Shown piece after piece: positions 52,277 through 61,497 of a stretch of 64,000 nucleotides of DNA. A program made the translations under genes and the position numbers. This DNA comes from CAZYTM01 sp964649725 (GTDB taxonomy: Bacteria > Desulfobacterota > Desulfuromonadia > Geobacterales > Geobacteraceae): contig CAZYTM010000004.1 in the NCBI GenBank assembly GCA_964649725.1, positions 248,001 through 312,000 of the forward strand, given 5' to 3'. How positions within the stretch are numbered: position 1 is the first letter of the stretch; each line of letters begins with the position of its first letter. Under the pieces are notes generated by a model. The model was not told the origin of the DNA, did no database searches, and saw nothing but the letters and a program-made list of their open reading frames with translations.

Positions 52277-53983
52277 CTAGTCATCAGCAATGGTAACCCG
52301 CAATACTTCTTCAAATGAAGTTACCCCTTCCTTTAATTTAGTCAAGCCAGATTGTCTCATAGACTTGACACCTAATCGCATAGATTCACGTTTTATTTCA
52401 GCAGTATTAGCCCCATTTAGAATAAGCTCGCGAATCTCTTCTAGCATTGGCATAACCTGATAAAAACCTACCCGCCCTTTATACCCGGTTCCATTACATT
52501 TAGAACATCCAGAACCCTTGAAACAAACGTATTCTTTTGCATCTTCTGCTGGCACGCCTGCATCAATAAGAGCCTGTACCGGTATCTCTTCTACAACTTT
52601 ACATTCACTGCATACCCTACGTGCAAGTCGTTGAGCTGTAATTAGATTAACAGCTGATGCAACAAGAAAAGGCTCTATACCCATATTAAGCAAACGGTTG
52701 ATTGTTGAAGGAGCATCATTGGTATGAAGCGTTGAAAGAACCAGATGGCCAGTCAATGCTGCCTTGACACCGATTTCTGCAGTCTCAAAATCTCGGATTT
52801 CACCAATCATAATTATATCAGGGTCCTGACGTAAAAATGCACGTAATGCAGCAGCGAAATTGAGCCCTATATCTTCATGCATCTGCACCTGGTTTATACC
52901 TGCAAAGTTAAACTCTACAGGATCTTCCGCAGTTGATATATTTTCAGATACTTTATTCAATTCTGATAATGCGGAATAGAGTGAAACCGTTTTGCCACTC
53001 CCAGTTGGTCCAGTAACCAAAACCATTCCATATGGTTTATGGATTTCTCTTTTAAAATGTTCAAGAGCTTCCGGTTCATATCCTAACTTAGTCATATCAA
53101 GCTGCAGATTGGATTTATCAAGTAGACGTAATACTATTTTTTCCCCAAAAAGCGTAGGTAACACCGAGACACGGAAATCCATGTCTTTTCCACCACCAAG
53201 CTTAATTTTAATCCTTCCGTCTTGGGGAAGACGTCTCTCGGCAATATCAAGTTCCGACATAATCTTTACACGTGATGTAATTGCATTTTTAAGTTTTAAT
53301 GGGGGCTTCATTACTTCATACAAAATTCCGTCGATTCGATAACGAACTCTAAATGTTCTTTCGTATGGTTCGATATGAATATCACTTGCTTTTTTCTTTA
53401 TGGCATCTGTTAGAATTAAGTTAACCAGCTTTACTACAGGTGCATCTTCAGTAGCACGTTCAAGAGAACCTATATCTACTTCTTCTTCGTCACCAACTAC
53501 CTCTACATCCTCCATTTCAAGATCACTCATTACATCCGCAAGCGATGCTGACTGATCATAATATTTATCAATTGCTAATTTTATTGCAGTTTCCGAAGCA
53601 ACAACAACTTCAACGTTGTAGCCTGTCATAAATTTAATATCATCAATCGCAAAAATATTCGATGGATCACTCATTGCAATGATCAAGGTAGAGCCCGCAC
53701 GATTTACAGGCACTATCTGATATTTCTGAGCAATTTCAACTGGGATGGTCTTAATCACTGCAGCGTCAACTTCAAATTCAGAGAGATTTATAGATGGCAC
53801 GCCATATTGCCTGGAAAGAAATGAAGTTAAATCTGGCTCATTTATAAGTCCATTCTTGATAAGAATTGAACCAAGGCGCAACTGCCCACCTGATTCTTTT
53901 TGTTCTTCTAGAGCCTTGGCGAGTTGCTCTTTGGATATTAAATTATTTCTAACCAAGAGCTCGCCGAGTCTACTTGCCTGCAT
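52277..53983 (-). CDS. pilB: Type IV pilus extension ATPase PilB
   Basis: The 568-residue ATPase drives pilus polymerisation. A GspE N-terminal domain (about 1-150, with LGELLVRNNLISKEQL) precedes the motor domain with VTGPTGSGKTVSLYSAL (Walker A), Asp box EDPVEF, Walker B IIMIGEIRDFETAEIG and the paired cysteines CSEC and CSKCNGTGYKGR that bind zinc. GAGG precedes the ATG. It is the first gene of the pil operon. Confidence 0.96.
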   Translation of the reverse strand: MQASRLGELLVRNNLISKEQLAKALEEQKESGGQLRLGSILIKNGLINEPDLTSFLSRQYGVPSINLSEFEVDAAVIKTIPVEIAQKYQIVPVNRAGSTLIIAMSDPSNIFAIDDIKFMTGYNVEVVVASETAIKLAIDKYYDQSASLADVMSDLEMEDVEVVGDEEEVDIGSLERATEDAPVVKLVNLILTDAIKKKASDIHIEPYERTFRVRYRIDGILYEVMKPPLKLKNAITSRVKIMSELDIAERRLPQDGRIKIKLGGGKDMDFRVSVLPTLFGEKIVLRLLDKSNLQLDMTKLGYEPEALEHFKREIHKPYGMVLVTGPTGSGKTVSLYSALSELNKVSENISTAEDPVEFNFAGINQVQMHEDIGLNFAAALRAFLRQDPDIIMIGEIRDFETAEIGVKAALTGHLVLSTLHTNDAPSTINRLLNMGIEPFLVASAVNLITAQRLARRVCSECKVVEEIPVQALIDAGVPAEDAKEYVCFKGSGCSKCNGTGYKGRVGFYQVMPMLEEIRELILNGANTAEIKRESMRLGVKSMRQSGLTKLKEGVTSFEEVLRVTIADD

Positions 53984-54018
53984 AAAAACCTCAGATTGAT
54001 TGTCACAAAATACTTAAT

Positions 54019-54047
54019 ATGATATTTTGGATTACAATTAACGTCAA
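54019..54047 (-). promoter_or_regulatory. Predicted sigma-70 promoter of pilBTCS
   Basis: On the minus strand TTGACG (54047-54042) is followed after 17 bases by TATCAT (54024-54019), 36 bases ahead of the pilB start codon. Confidence 0.5.
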
Positions 54048-54126
54048 GTCAAGCATTAATGGTATCGAGCAACTGGTTAATAAACATCATCATAAATCTA
54101 AAAAATACGGTAAATTCAATATAAAA

Positions 54127-55986
54127 TCATTTCATACTATATCTACCAAGAATCTGCCTAATCTGAACTGCCAACTCCGGTGAAATTCTCTGAGCAGCTC
54201 GCAGTTCTCGCTCACCTTCATAAAACCTGCCAAGTCGCATATAAATATCACCAGATTCAAGATGTGAATTTGCATAAATTAAAATCGCCTTACTAGTATC
54301 TAAATCACGAAAAAACATTTCCCCATCAGATAATCCTCGCATTACATAGCGATCCCAAACTCTGATATCAGGTTGTCTTATTAGAGCCCCGGTTTTTTCT
54401 TCAACCTGATAACAAATTCCTTGCTGCTGCAGAGTATATTCATCGAAACTTATTGAGTATCTTGTTGAAAAATCTATATAAACTGGTCGTCGTTTGATTT
54501 GCTCTGCTATTGAAAGTTTCAAGATATTGTCTGGTTGTTGACTGTACAGCGAAATATTTCGAAGTATGCTGTTTTGAAACAATTCTGGGAATGCATCTAA
54601 ATACCAGATAAACACTAGATGAGGGGTGTGAAGGATATCGAGATCCTCTCGCATTTTTTCTACACCTTGAAGATACCAGAGAGGGAAAGCCCCACTATCT
54701 CCCCAGGTATAAAGCACAGCTTTTGGAGGAAGAGAACGCAGAGTATTGCTTGCATAATCAAAAGCTATATAATTTTCATGTTGATCATTTTCACGATAAT
54801 TAATTGCTCCTATGGTCGATGGTAAAATGGCCAGGATCAAGATTATAAGTGACGAAATAATTATTTTATTAGATGCCATGCTATCAATTTTACTAAAAAC
54901 AATCTGTATTAAAGTAAAAAAACCAACACCTATAAATACTGCTGTTAATAAGTAAATAGGAGTAAAAAATTCTTCTGTTAGAAAAATTAAATCTGCTGGA
55001 GTGTTAAAATATCCGACTATAACCAATAGAAACGTTACAATACTGATGAGATAGGCTACAACTTCTGCTTTCCTAAACCGGAAAAGTGCCATCACACCAA
55101 TTGACAACAATAAACAACCACCCCAAGTAAATTCATTTATTATATTAAATGCCTTGAGTTGGGCCCAGAGAAGGGATATTTCTCGATCAGGTTTGTCAAC
55201 CGGATAACCTTTACGGAAAAAATGCCATAGAAATTGCTCAAATGTCTTAGCATCCCCCCAGTTAAGTAAAGGATTTCGAGTTGCCCTTAAAGGGAGATGT
55301 AGATGAACAGATAAACCAAATAACATAAAAGATAACGCAATAATCAATTCTTTTATTCTGAGGATCAAACGCCAATTTAAACTTAAAACTAAGAAGATAA
55401 ACGCAGGTATAAGCAGAACAATTGTCTGATGAGTACAAAACGCTAACCCACATAGGAATGCACCTAAATATATTAAATCAAAACGCTCCTCACCACGTTG
55501 ATAAAATTTACGCCACTTCAGAATAAGAACGAGAATTATTGCGGCAAAAAATGAAACAAGTGGATACGGTTTATCATGATTTGACTGGAGCCAAAGACGG
55601 TCTGAAAATGCAAAGCAGCACGCAGACGCAAGAGCAACAAGTTTATGAATATTTACAGAAATTGAAATATCTAAAGTTACTTTTTCACTTTCTGTAATTT
55701 GGACAACCAGTAAGTAGACCGCATAGCAGGCTGCAGAAGCTGATACAGCAGTTGCAATATTAACCCTGAACGCGATGCTTCCAAAAGGTATATAGGTAAA
55801 TGGATTGGCATAATTTATAAATAATGGATACCCGGGAGAGTGAGCAGAGCCTAGAGAGTAAATAGCCGTCATGAACTCACCGCTATCGAAAAAAGTTACT
55901 GATGGCGCCAAAGTCATCATATAAACCGAAAGCGGAATTATAAACGATGCAATCGAATAACAGTCAATACGTTTAATTGCTTGCAT
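54127..55986 (-). CDS. DUF2723 membrane glycosyltransferase-like protein
   Basis: From the ATG at 55986 (AGGAG five bases upstream) this is a 619-residue protein with about ten hydrophobic segments in its first 400 residues. The motif FFDSGEFMTAIYSLGSAHSP followed by GYPLF is the hallmark of DUF2723, a GT-C type family with a membrane-exposed acidic pair. The soluble C-terminal part (about 420-619) ends in a TPR-like repeat (GDIYMRLGRFYEGERELRAA). It probably transfers a sugar from a polyprenyl carrier to an exported acceptor. The substrate is unknown. Confidence 0.8.
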   Translation of the reverse strand: MQAIKRIDCYSIASFIIPLSVYMMTLAPSVTFFDSGEFMTAIYSLGSAHSPGYPLFINYANPFTYIPFGSIAFRVNIATAVSASAACYAVYLLVVQITESEKVTLDISISVNIHKLVALASACCFAFSDRLWLQSNHDKPYPLVSFFAAIILVLILKWRKFYQRGEERFDLIYLGAFLCGLAFCTHQTIVLLIPAFIFLVLSLNWRLILRIKELIIALSFMLFGLSVHLHLPLRATRNPLLNWGDAKTFEQFLWHFFRKGYPVDKPDREISLLWAQLKAFNIINEFTWGGCLLLSIGVMALFRFRKAEVVAYLISIVTFLLVIVGYFNTPADLIFLTEEFFTPIYLLTAVFIGVGFFTLIQIVFSKIDSMASNKIIISSLIILILAILPSTIGAINYRENDQHENYIAFDYASNTLRSLPPKAVLYTWGDSGAFPLWYLQGVEKMREDLDILHTPHLVFIWYLDAFPELFQNSILRNISLYSQQPDNILKLSIAEQIKRRPVYIDFSTRYSISFDEYTLQQQGICYQVEEKTGALIRQPDIRVWDRYVMRGLSDGEMFFRDLDTSKAILIYANSHLESGDIYMRLGRFYEGERELRAAQRISPELAVQIRQILGRYSMK

Positions 55987-56109
55987 CAATACTCCTGTCA
56001 TGGTGAGTATGATGTCACTCCCACTAAGAGATAGTACACAATTACGTACTACAACTTTTTCTACAATACCAATCAAACTCAATCTAAATAAATTACAGGT
56101 ATATCAATA

Positions 56110-57129
56110 TCAATTATTATTACTTGTAGTTTTCTCTTCTAGTTTTTTTAAACTGATTTTACCGCGCCAAAGGTAATAAAACCCAGCAAGTGTAATTGGA
56201 AAGAACCCGACTCCATGAACAATAAGTGCGACACTAAGGGACTTTTCTGGGGGGATAGCAAATGCTCTCAAACCATAAACACATGCAATATGGTAAGTGC
56301 CTATATATCCTGGCGCTGCCGGCACCATAACGGCAAAGACTAAAAAAACTAAAATAAAAAGTGATGCTGTAAAAGGCAAATTAATATCAAAAGCTCGCAG
56401 AAGTATATCAATCGGCCATGCAGCAAAAAACCATATTACTATAGAAGATATCACTATGCCAATAACGTCACGACTACAACTTGGCATCTGGACTCCTTTG
56501 ATGAATGCATCTAGAAGTGAAACTGCTTTTTCTGAGAACCTCGTAGGAAAAGGCCTTAAAGCTGTTGCTACTGCCAACAAAGTAGATGTAGTCCGCTTCT
56601 TTAATACAATTAGAAATACTATTACTATAAGATACAAACCTAGTGTGATATAACCACCCATTACCATATTCTGTTGAATCGATTCCATCCCGGATGGTAA
56701 TTTGACAGTAAACAGGGTAAGCACTAAAATAATTAAAACCGTAAAGCCATCACAGAGACGATCCAAAACCAATGATGCAAATGTAGCACTAGTATGTAAA
56801 TTTTCTTTCTCAGCCAAAACATATGCGCGAATAATCTCTCCAAGTCGAGCCGGCAATAGATTATTTGCCATATACCCGATTATGGTGGCAGAGAAAAGAT
56901 TACCCATTTCAGTTTTTTTAAGTGGTAACAAGAGAATTCGCCAGCGAACTGCTCGAAAATATAGACTGAGAAAAGTTAATATCACAGCGGGGATTAGCAT
57001 AGTGTAATTCATACCCCTTAATGCTTCAATCAACTTGGCAAAATCTATCTTTTGAAATAGCATAATTATAAAAAAAAGGCTGATACAAATACCTATCCAA
57101 AATCGTTTATCCCTAGAATGACTTCTCAT
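56110..57129 (-). CDS. Flippase-like membrane protein of the LPG synthase TM family
   Basis: The 339-residue protein has about eight hydrophobic segments. RAVRWRILLLPLKK, FSATIIGYMANNLLPARLGEIIRAYV and MVPAAPGYIGTYHIA match the UPF0104/AglD group, which also forms the membrane part of lysyl-phosphatidylglycerol synthase. The motifs are conserved in a family thought to move lipid-linked molecules. The start is the ATG at 57129 with AAGG upstream, 1 base after the ribF stop. It lies next to a DUF2723 glycosyltransferase, so both may serve one envelope glycan route. Confidence 0.8.
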   Translation of the reverse strand: MRSHSRDKRFWIGICISLFFIIMLFQKIDFAKLIEALRGMNYTMLIPAVILTFLSLYFRAVRWRILLLPLKKTEMGNLFSATIIGYMANNLLPARLGEIIRAYVLAEKENLHTSATFASLVLDRLCDGFTVLIILVLTLFTVKLPSGMESIQQNMVMGGYITLGLYLIVIVFLIVLKKRTTSTLLAVATALRPFPTRFSEKAVSLLDAFIKGVQMPSCSRDVIGIVISSIVIWFFAAWPIDILLRAFDINLPFTASLFILVFLVFAVMVPAAPGYIGTYHIACVYGLRAFAIPPEKSLSVALIVHGVGFFPITLAGFYYLWRGKISLKKLEEKTTSNNN

Positions 57130-57130
57130 A

Positions 57131-58093
57131 TCAGACCTTCTCTTGAACGTCATAACATTCAATTAAATCAGTTTCATCAAGTATTTCTTTACAACGGATC
57201 ACGTCTTTATTGATAGCCTCCTGAAGTTCCTCGGCGGATGAGAAAGTTTTTTCTTCGCGCAATCTTTCAATAAAAAAAAGTCTAATCTGGCAGCCATATA
57301 AGTCACCATCAAAATCGAAGATGAATACCTCTATTACCATTTGGCTGTCATGAAATGTTGGATTATTGCCAATATTACAAGCGCCATTATAAAGTTTATT
57401 ATTTACCTTTACCTTAACAGCATAAACTCCTTGAAGCGGTACAAGCTCTTTATCAGTATTTAGATTTGCTGTTGGGAACCCAAGCAACTTTCCGCGATGA
57501 TGTCCATGGATTACAACACCACTTAAAGAAAAGTGGCGACCTAATATTGCAACTACACCTTTCACATTTCCATCTTCAATCATTTTACGAATGTTGCTAC
57601 TACTATAAACAATCCTACCATCACCAATTGGTTCAAGAACTTCAACTGCAAAAGAATAATCCCCTCCAAGAAATCTCAGGAGTTCTGGGTTCCCTTCCCT
57701 GTTATGGCCAAAAGTATAATCATAGCCTATAATAAGACGCTTGATATTTAAAATGCCGACCAAAACATCCCTAACAAAATCATTAGCAGACATGTTGGCA
57801 AATTCAGCTGTAAAAGGGATTACAATCAATAAGTCTACCCCTGATGCAGCTATTAATGCTTCTTTTTCTTCATAAGTTGTTATGAGCTTCAATGATTTGT
57901 TTGAAGGAACTACCTTGAGGGGGTGAGGAATAAAAGTAACAACAACTGAGACGCCACCAATTTCTGCTGCAGACTCCTTCAGCCTAGAAAAAATCAAACG
58001 ATGCCCCAGATGAACACCGTCAAAATTGCCAAGTGTCACAACCGTTCGGGAAAGATTAGGTGGTATCTCATGCAAACTGCGGCAGATTATCAT
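57131..58093 (-). CDS. ribF: Bifunctional riboflavin kinase/FAD synthetase
   Basis: The 320-residue protein makes FMN and then FAD. The N-terminal adenylyltransferase domain has VVTLGNFDGVHLGHRLIF and IIGYDYTFGHNREGN with the SSSNIRKMIEDG block. The C-terminal flavokinase domain has GHHRGKLLGFPTANL and the usual GVYAVKVKVNNKLYNGACNIG segment. Both domains are complete. It follows tatC by 43 bases and precedes the flippase-like gene by 1 base. Confidence 0.95.
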   Translation of the reverse strand: MIICRSLHEIPPNLSRTVVTLGNFDGVHLGHRLIFSRLKESAAEIGGVSVVVTFIPHPLKVVPSNKSLKLITTYEEKEALIAASGVDLLIVIPFTAEFANMSANDFVRDVLVGILNIKRLIIGYDYTFGHNREGNPELLRFLGGDYSFAVEVLEPIGDGRIVYSSSNIRKMIEDGNVKGVVAILGRHFSLSGVVIHGHHRGKLLGFPTANLNTDKELVPLQGVYAVKVKVNNKLYNGACNIGNNPTFHDSQMVIEVFIFDFDGDLYGCQIRLFFIERLREEKTFSSAEELQEAINKDVIRCKEILDETDLIECYDVQEKV

Positions 58094-58136
58094 TTACACA
58101 GACCTTCAAGGAGAAAATGGGAGATGACAATTAACA

Positions 58137-58997
58137 TTAAGACACATCAACAGTTTGTTCAGAATATTTCTTCTTTCCAAAAATTAGCGCTACCCAAACA
58201 CTTACTTCGTACATAAGATAAAGCGGCACCATGACCACAAACATAGTTATAAGATCAGCATGGAATGCCGCAATGATTGAACTTGCAAGTAGAGCATATT
58301 TCCGATTTCGAGCTAGCATGCCGTAATTAACAAATCCAAATCGTGACAAAATAAGTGCGAGAACAGGCAGTTCAAAAATCAGCCCAAAAATAAGTATTAG
58401 CCTTAAGCAGAAATTGACATAAGCACTTATATTGAACCAACTTCGAAGACCTTCTGTTTCATACGATAGAGAAAAATTGATAATCACTGGCCAAATGACA
58501 ATAAGAAAAAATAATGCTCCTATGCAAAAACTACAGGTACTTGCGGTAACAAACGGCAATACAAGTTTTTTTTCTTTTCGAGTCAACCCCGGAGCGACAA
58601 AAAGCCATATCTGATGAAAAACTACCGGTAACACGAGAATAAAGCCTGCTATGACTGAAATCTTACACTGAATGAAAAATGGCTCCAAAGGTGCACTATA
58701 ATTGAGCTGCCGCTCCTTTACCGAGTTAGTGATCTCTTTGTCAAGTTGATATCGATTATAAATACTAGGGTATCTAGTTTTAACTTCATTGTAGACCCTT
58801 TTTTTCAAAGAAGTCAGATAAGTGAGACCTGTAAGTGGTTTTTCAATGAAGTTCAAAATAGTATTCGAAAAATTCCACGCCACCCCCATACCTATAATTA
58901 CAGCCACAACACAGATAATTAATCGCTTGCGTAACTCGATGAGATGTTCGATAAAAGGTTGAACCGGTGATCTAATATTGTCGGTGTTTTCAGTCAT
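58137..58997 (-). CDS. tatC: Twin-arginine translocase subunit TatC
   Basis: The 286-residue inner-membrane protein has six predicted segments. PFIEHLIELRKRLIICV is the conserved N-terminal region that binds the twin-arginine signal. EPFFIQCKISVIAGFILVLP, QIWLFVAPGLTRKEKK and the FELPVLALILSRFGFV block confirm the family. The first periplasmic loop is longer than in E. coli TatC by about 30-40 charged residues. The ATG at 58997 is preceded by GGAAAG. No tatA or tatB is in this window. Confidence 0.93.
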   Translation of the reverse strand: MTENTDNIRSPVQPFIEHLIELRKRLIICVVAVIIGMGVAWNFSNTILNFIEKPLTGLTYLTSLKKRVYNEVKTRYPSIYNRYQLDKEITNSVKERQLNYSAPLEPFFIQCKISVIAGFILVLPVVFHQIWLFVAPGLTRKEKKLVLPFVTASTCSFCIGALFFLIVIWPVIINFSLSYETEGLRSWFNISAYVNFCLRLILIFGLIFELPVLALILSRFGFVNYGMLARNRKYALLASSIIAAFHADLITMFVVMVPLYLMYEVSVWVALIFGKKKYSEQTVDVS

Positions 58998-59068
58998 GAA
59001 ACTTTCCAAATAAGCTTAAGATTTAAATATTTTTTATAACATAGCAAGCCAGTGCTACGCAACTGCTT

Positions 59069-61345
59069 TTACCGCTTCCTACGCGGTGCAGTACCATTAC
59101 GAGAGCTACTACTACTTTTAAGTTTTGATATTTTTGTGCCTTGTTTACCAGTAATTTCAGGTCGCTTTCCTTTAACAGGCAATCTAGGATATTCTTGTTG
59201 CAATAAAACGACATCATTTCCCATAATAGCTGTATGGCTTAGCATGATTAAATCTATCTGTTTACGCACCATATCGACTCTTGCAAGCCTTATTCTCACT
59301 TGGTCTCCAATTCTATATATTGTCCTTGTCCTTTCTCCCAACAAGAAATGCTGTTTCTCCAGATAGCGATAATTATCAGATGGTAAATCAGTTATTGCTA
59401 GCAAACCCTCCACAAATATATCTACCAACTCGACATAGAGACCGTAAGGAGTTACACTTATAACAATTCCATCAAACTCATCACCCTCTCTAGAACTCAT
59501 GAATTGAAGTTTTCTTAATTGGACTATTTCCCGTTCAGCTTCCATGGCAATTCTTTCACGGCTACTAGTATAAGAAGCAATTTCTCGCAGTTGCACAGTA
59601 AGCTTTTCAATATCAATTGTCTTGCTGCGATTAGAAATTATAGCTTTCAAAAGCCTGTGTACCTGTAAATCAGGATAACGTCGAATTGGAGAAGTAAAAT
59701 GGGTGTAACACGGTGAGGCAAGACCAAAATGGCCTAGGTTATCAACCGAATAACGAGCTTGCCTCATGTGACGCAGTAACAATTCATTGAGCATTCGTTC
59801 TTCCGGCTTACCTACAATCTGAGCGAGCATGTTTTGTATGTCCTTAGAGGTTACTCCTTCATCATTTCCCAAAACATATCCAAAACTTGAGGCAAGCGTG
59901 CGAAAGTCATTAAATTTTACAGGATCAGGAGGCTCATGTACTCGATAAATTGCAGGATTTTTATAGCCAGATAAATATGAAGCTACAGCTTCATTGGCTG
60001 CCAACATAAATTCTTCAATCAAATGATGGGCAATATTACGTTCAGCCCGAATGATTGCCTCTGTCTGACCATTTATACCAACAATAATTTCCGCCTCTGG
60101 AAGATCAAAATTTATACTACCTCTGTTTATACGTCGCTCTGACAAAAGAGCTGCTAATTTGGCCATTATTGTAATATCAGGTATTAATTCCTCATATTCT
60201 CGTACATGATATTTTTCTTCAGGCATAAGCATATTTCTGACTTGAGAGTATGTTAATCTTGCGCGACTGCGAATTATGCTTGGATAAATCTTTGCCGATT
60301 GCATAATGCCAGATCTATTGAAAATTAACTCAGCCGTCATTGTGAGACGGTCAACATTTGGCTTAAGTGAGCAAATACCATTTGAAAGTTCTTCTGGGAG
60401 CATAGGCAAACATCGGTCAGGAAAATATATTGACGTGCCGCGCAAATAGGCTTCTTTGTCAATCGCTGAACCCGATATTACATAATGGGTCACATCAGCA
60501 ATTGAAACCCAAAGTCGGGTCTGCCCATCCAATTCTTCACTAACTGCAACTGCATCATCGAAATCTTTAGCTGTTTCACCATCAATTGTAAATGTAGTAA
60601 GTCCTCTGAGATCAATTCGCCCCTCAATATCATCAGTTACTACTTCAGTCTTGATTGAACGTGCCTCAATCAAGGCAGCAACTGAAAATTGATCTGGCAA
60701 ATCATATGATCGAATAACCGTAAGTATATCTGTTTCAAACTCTTCAGACATTCCTAGAATTTCTACCACTTGAGCAGTTGCTTGGCTATGCCGTGAAGGA
60801 TATTTAATTATAGTAGCCACAACTACTTGCCCACTTATCGCCCCACCTGAGGCATTGTTTGGCACAAAGAAACGAGCGGTTATGTGAGTGTCTACTGGGA
60901 CAACAATCCCACTCCCATTTTGAATCTCAAATCGACCAATTATTTTGACATATCCTCTTTCAAGAGTTGAAATAATTCGACCAGACTTCCTGCCATCTCT
61001 TACAGAATGTTCAATCACTACTCTTACGCGGTCGCCGTGGAGATTCTCTTGAAGTTCGCGAGCAGGGATAAATAAATCATCTCCACCATCATCTAATGTT
61101 ACGAAACCATACCCTTCGCGATGTATGAATAATTTGCCAGATTTATACGGAGTAGAATCTGCAATCATTAATCTGTTGCCGTCACCCTTAATAACTTCAC
61201 CAGACGAAATCAGTTCAACAAGTATATCAGTAAATTGCTTTCGTCTCCCTTTACTAACTGCAAGCTTTTTTAAAAGATTATTTTGTTCAATCCCACCTTT
61301 ATGCTTGGTCAACATCTTGAGAATAGACATTTTATTCAATTTCAT
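59069..61345 (-). CDS. rnr: Ribonuclease R
   Basis: The 758-residue 3'-5' exoribonuclease has an N-terminal helix-turn-helix region (about 1-60), cold-shock domains (about 60-210), the RNB catalytic domain (about 230-580, with TIDGETAKDFDDAVAV holding the metal aspartates) and an S1 domain (about 625-705). The C-terminal tail is rich in serine, lysine and arginine. I chose the ATG at 61345, preceded by AGAGG at a good distance; upstream in-frame codons lack that. It degrades structured RNA. It is divergent from the slt gene. Confidence 0.94.
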   Translation of the reverse strand: MKLNKMSILKMLTKHKGGIEQNNLLKKLAVSKGRRKQFTDILVELISSGEVIKGDGNRLMIADSTPYKSGKLFIHREGYGFVTLDDGGDDLFIPARELQENLHGDRVRVVIEHSVRDGRKSGRIISTLERGYVKIIGRFEIQNGSGIVVPVDTHITARFFVPNNASGGAISGQVVVATIIKYPSRHSQATAQVVEILGMSEEFETDILTVIRSYDLPDQFSVAALIEARSIKTEVVTDDIEGRIDLRGLTTFTIDGETAKDFDDAVAVSEELDGQTRLWVSIADVTHYVISGSAIDKEAYLRGTSIYFPDRCLPMLPEELSNGICSLKPNVDRLTMTAELIFNRSGIMQSAKIYPSIIRSRARLTYSQVRNMLMPEEKYHVREYEELIPDITIMAKLAALLSERRINRGSINFDLPEAEIIVGINGQTEAIIRAERNIAHHLIEEFMLAANEAVASYLSGYKNPAIYRVHEPPDPVKFNDFRTLASSFGYVLGNDEGVTSKDIQNMLAQIVGKPEERMLNELLLRHMRQARYSVDNLGHFGLASPCYTHFTSPIRRYPDLQVHRLLKAIISNRSKTIDIEKLTVQLREIASYTSSRERIAMEAEREIVQLRKLQFMSSREGDEFDGIVISVTPYGLYVELVDIFVEGLLAITDLPSDNYRYLEKQHFLLGERTRTIYRIGDQVRIRLARVDMVRKQIDLIMLSHTAIMGNDVVLLQQEYPRLPVKGKRPEITGKQGTKISKLKSSSSSRNGTAPRRKR

Positions 61346-61435
61346 AGCAACCTCTTTAATTACCTTAGCACACAATAAAATCTTTACGGAACAGTCTGAT
61401 TGATGCCATTTATGCAAAACTTAATAATTATTGTT

Positions 61436-61464
61436 TTGCCTTTTTCTGGTGAATTCGATAATTA
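61436..61464 (+). promoter_or_regulatory. Possible promoter of slt
   Basis: TTGCCT (61436-61441) and TAATTA (61459-61464) are separated by 17 bases, 33 bases ahead of the start codon at 61498. Both boxes are moderate matches. Confidence 0.35.
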
Positions 61465-61497
61465 ATGGTTGAAGTAGAAATTATCCAAGGAGCATCC

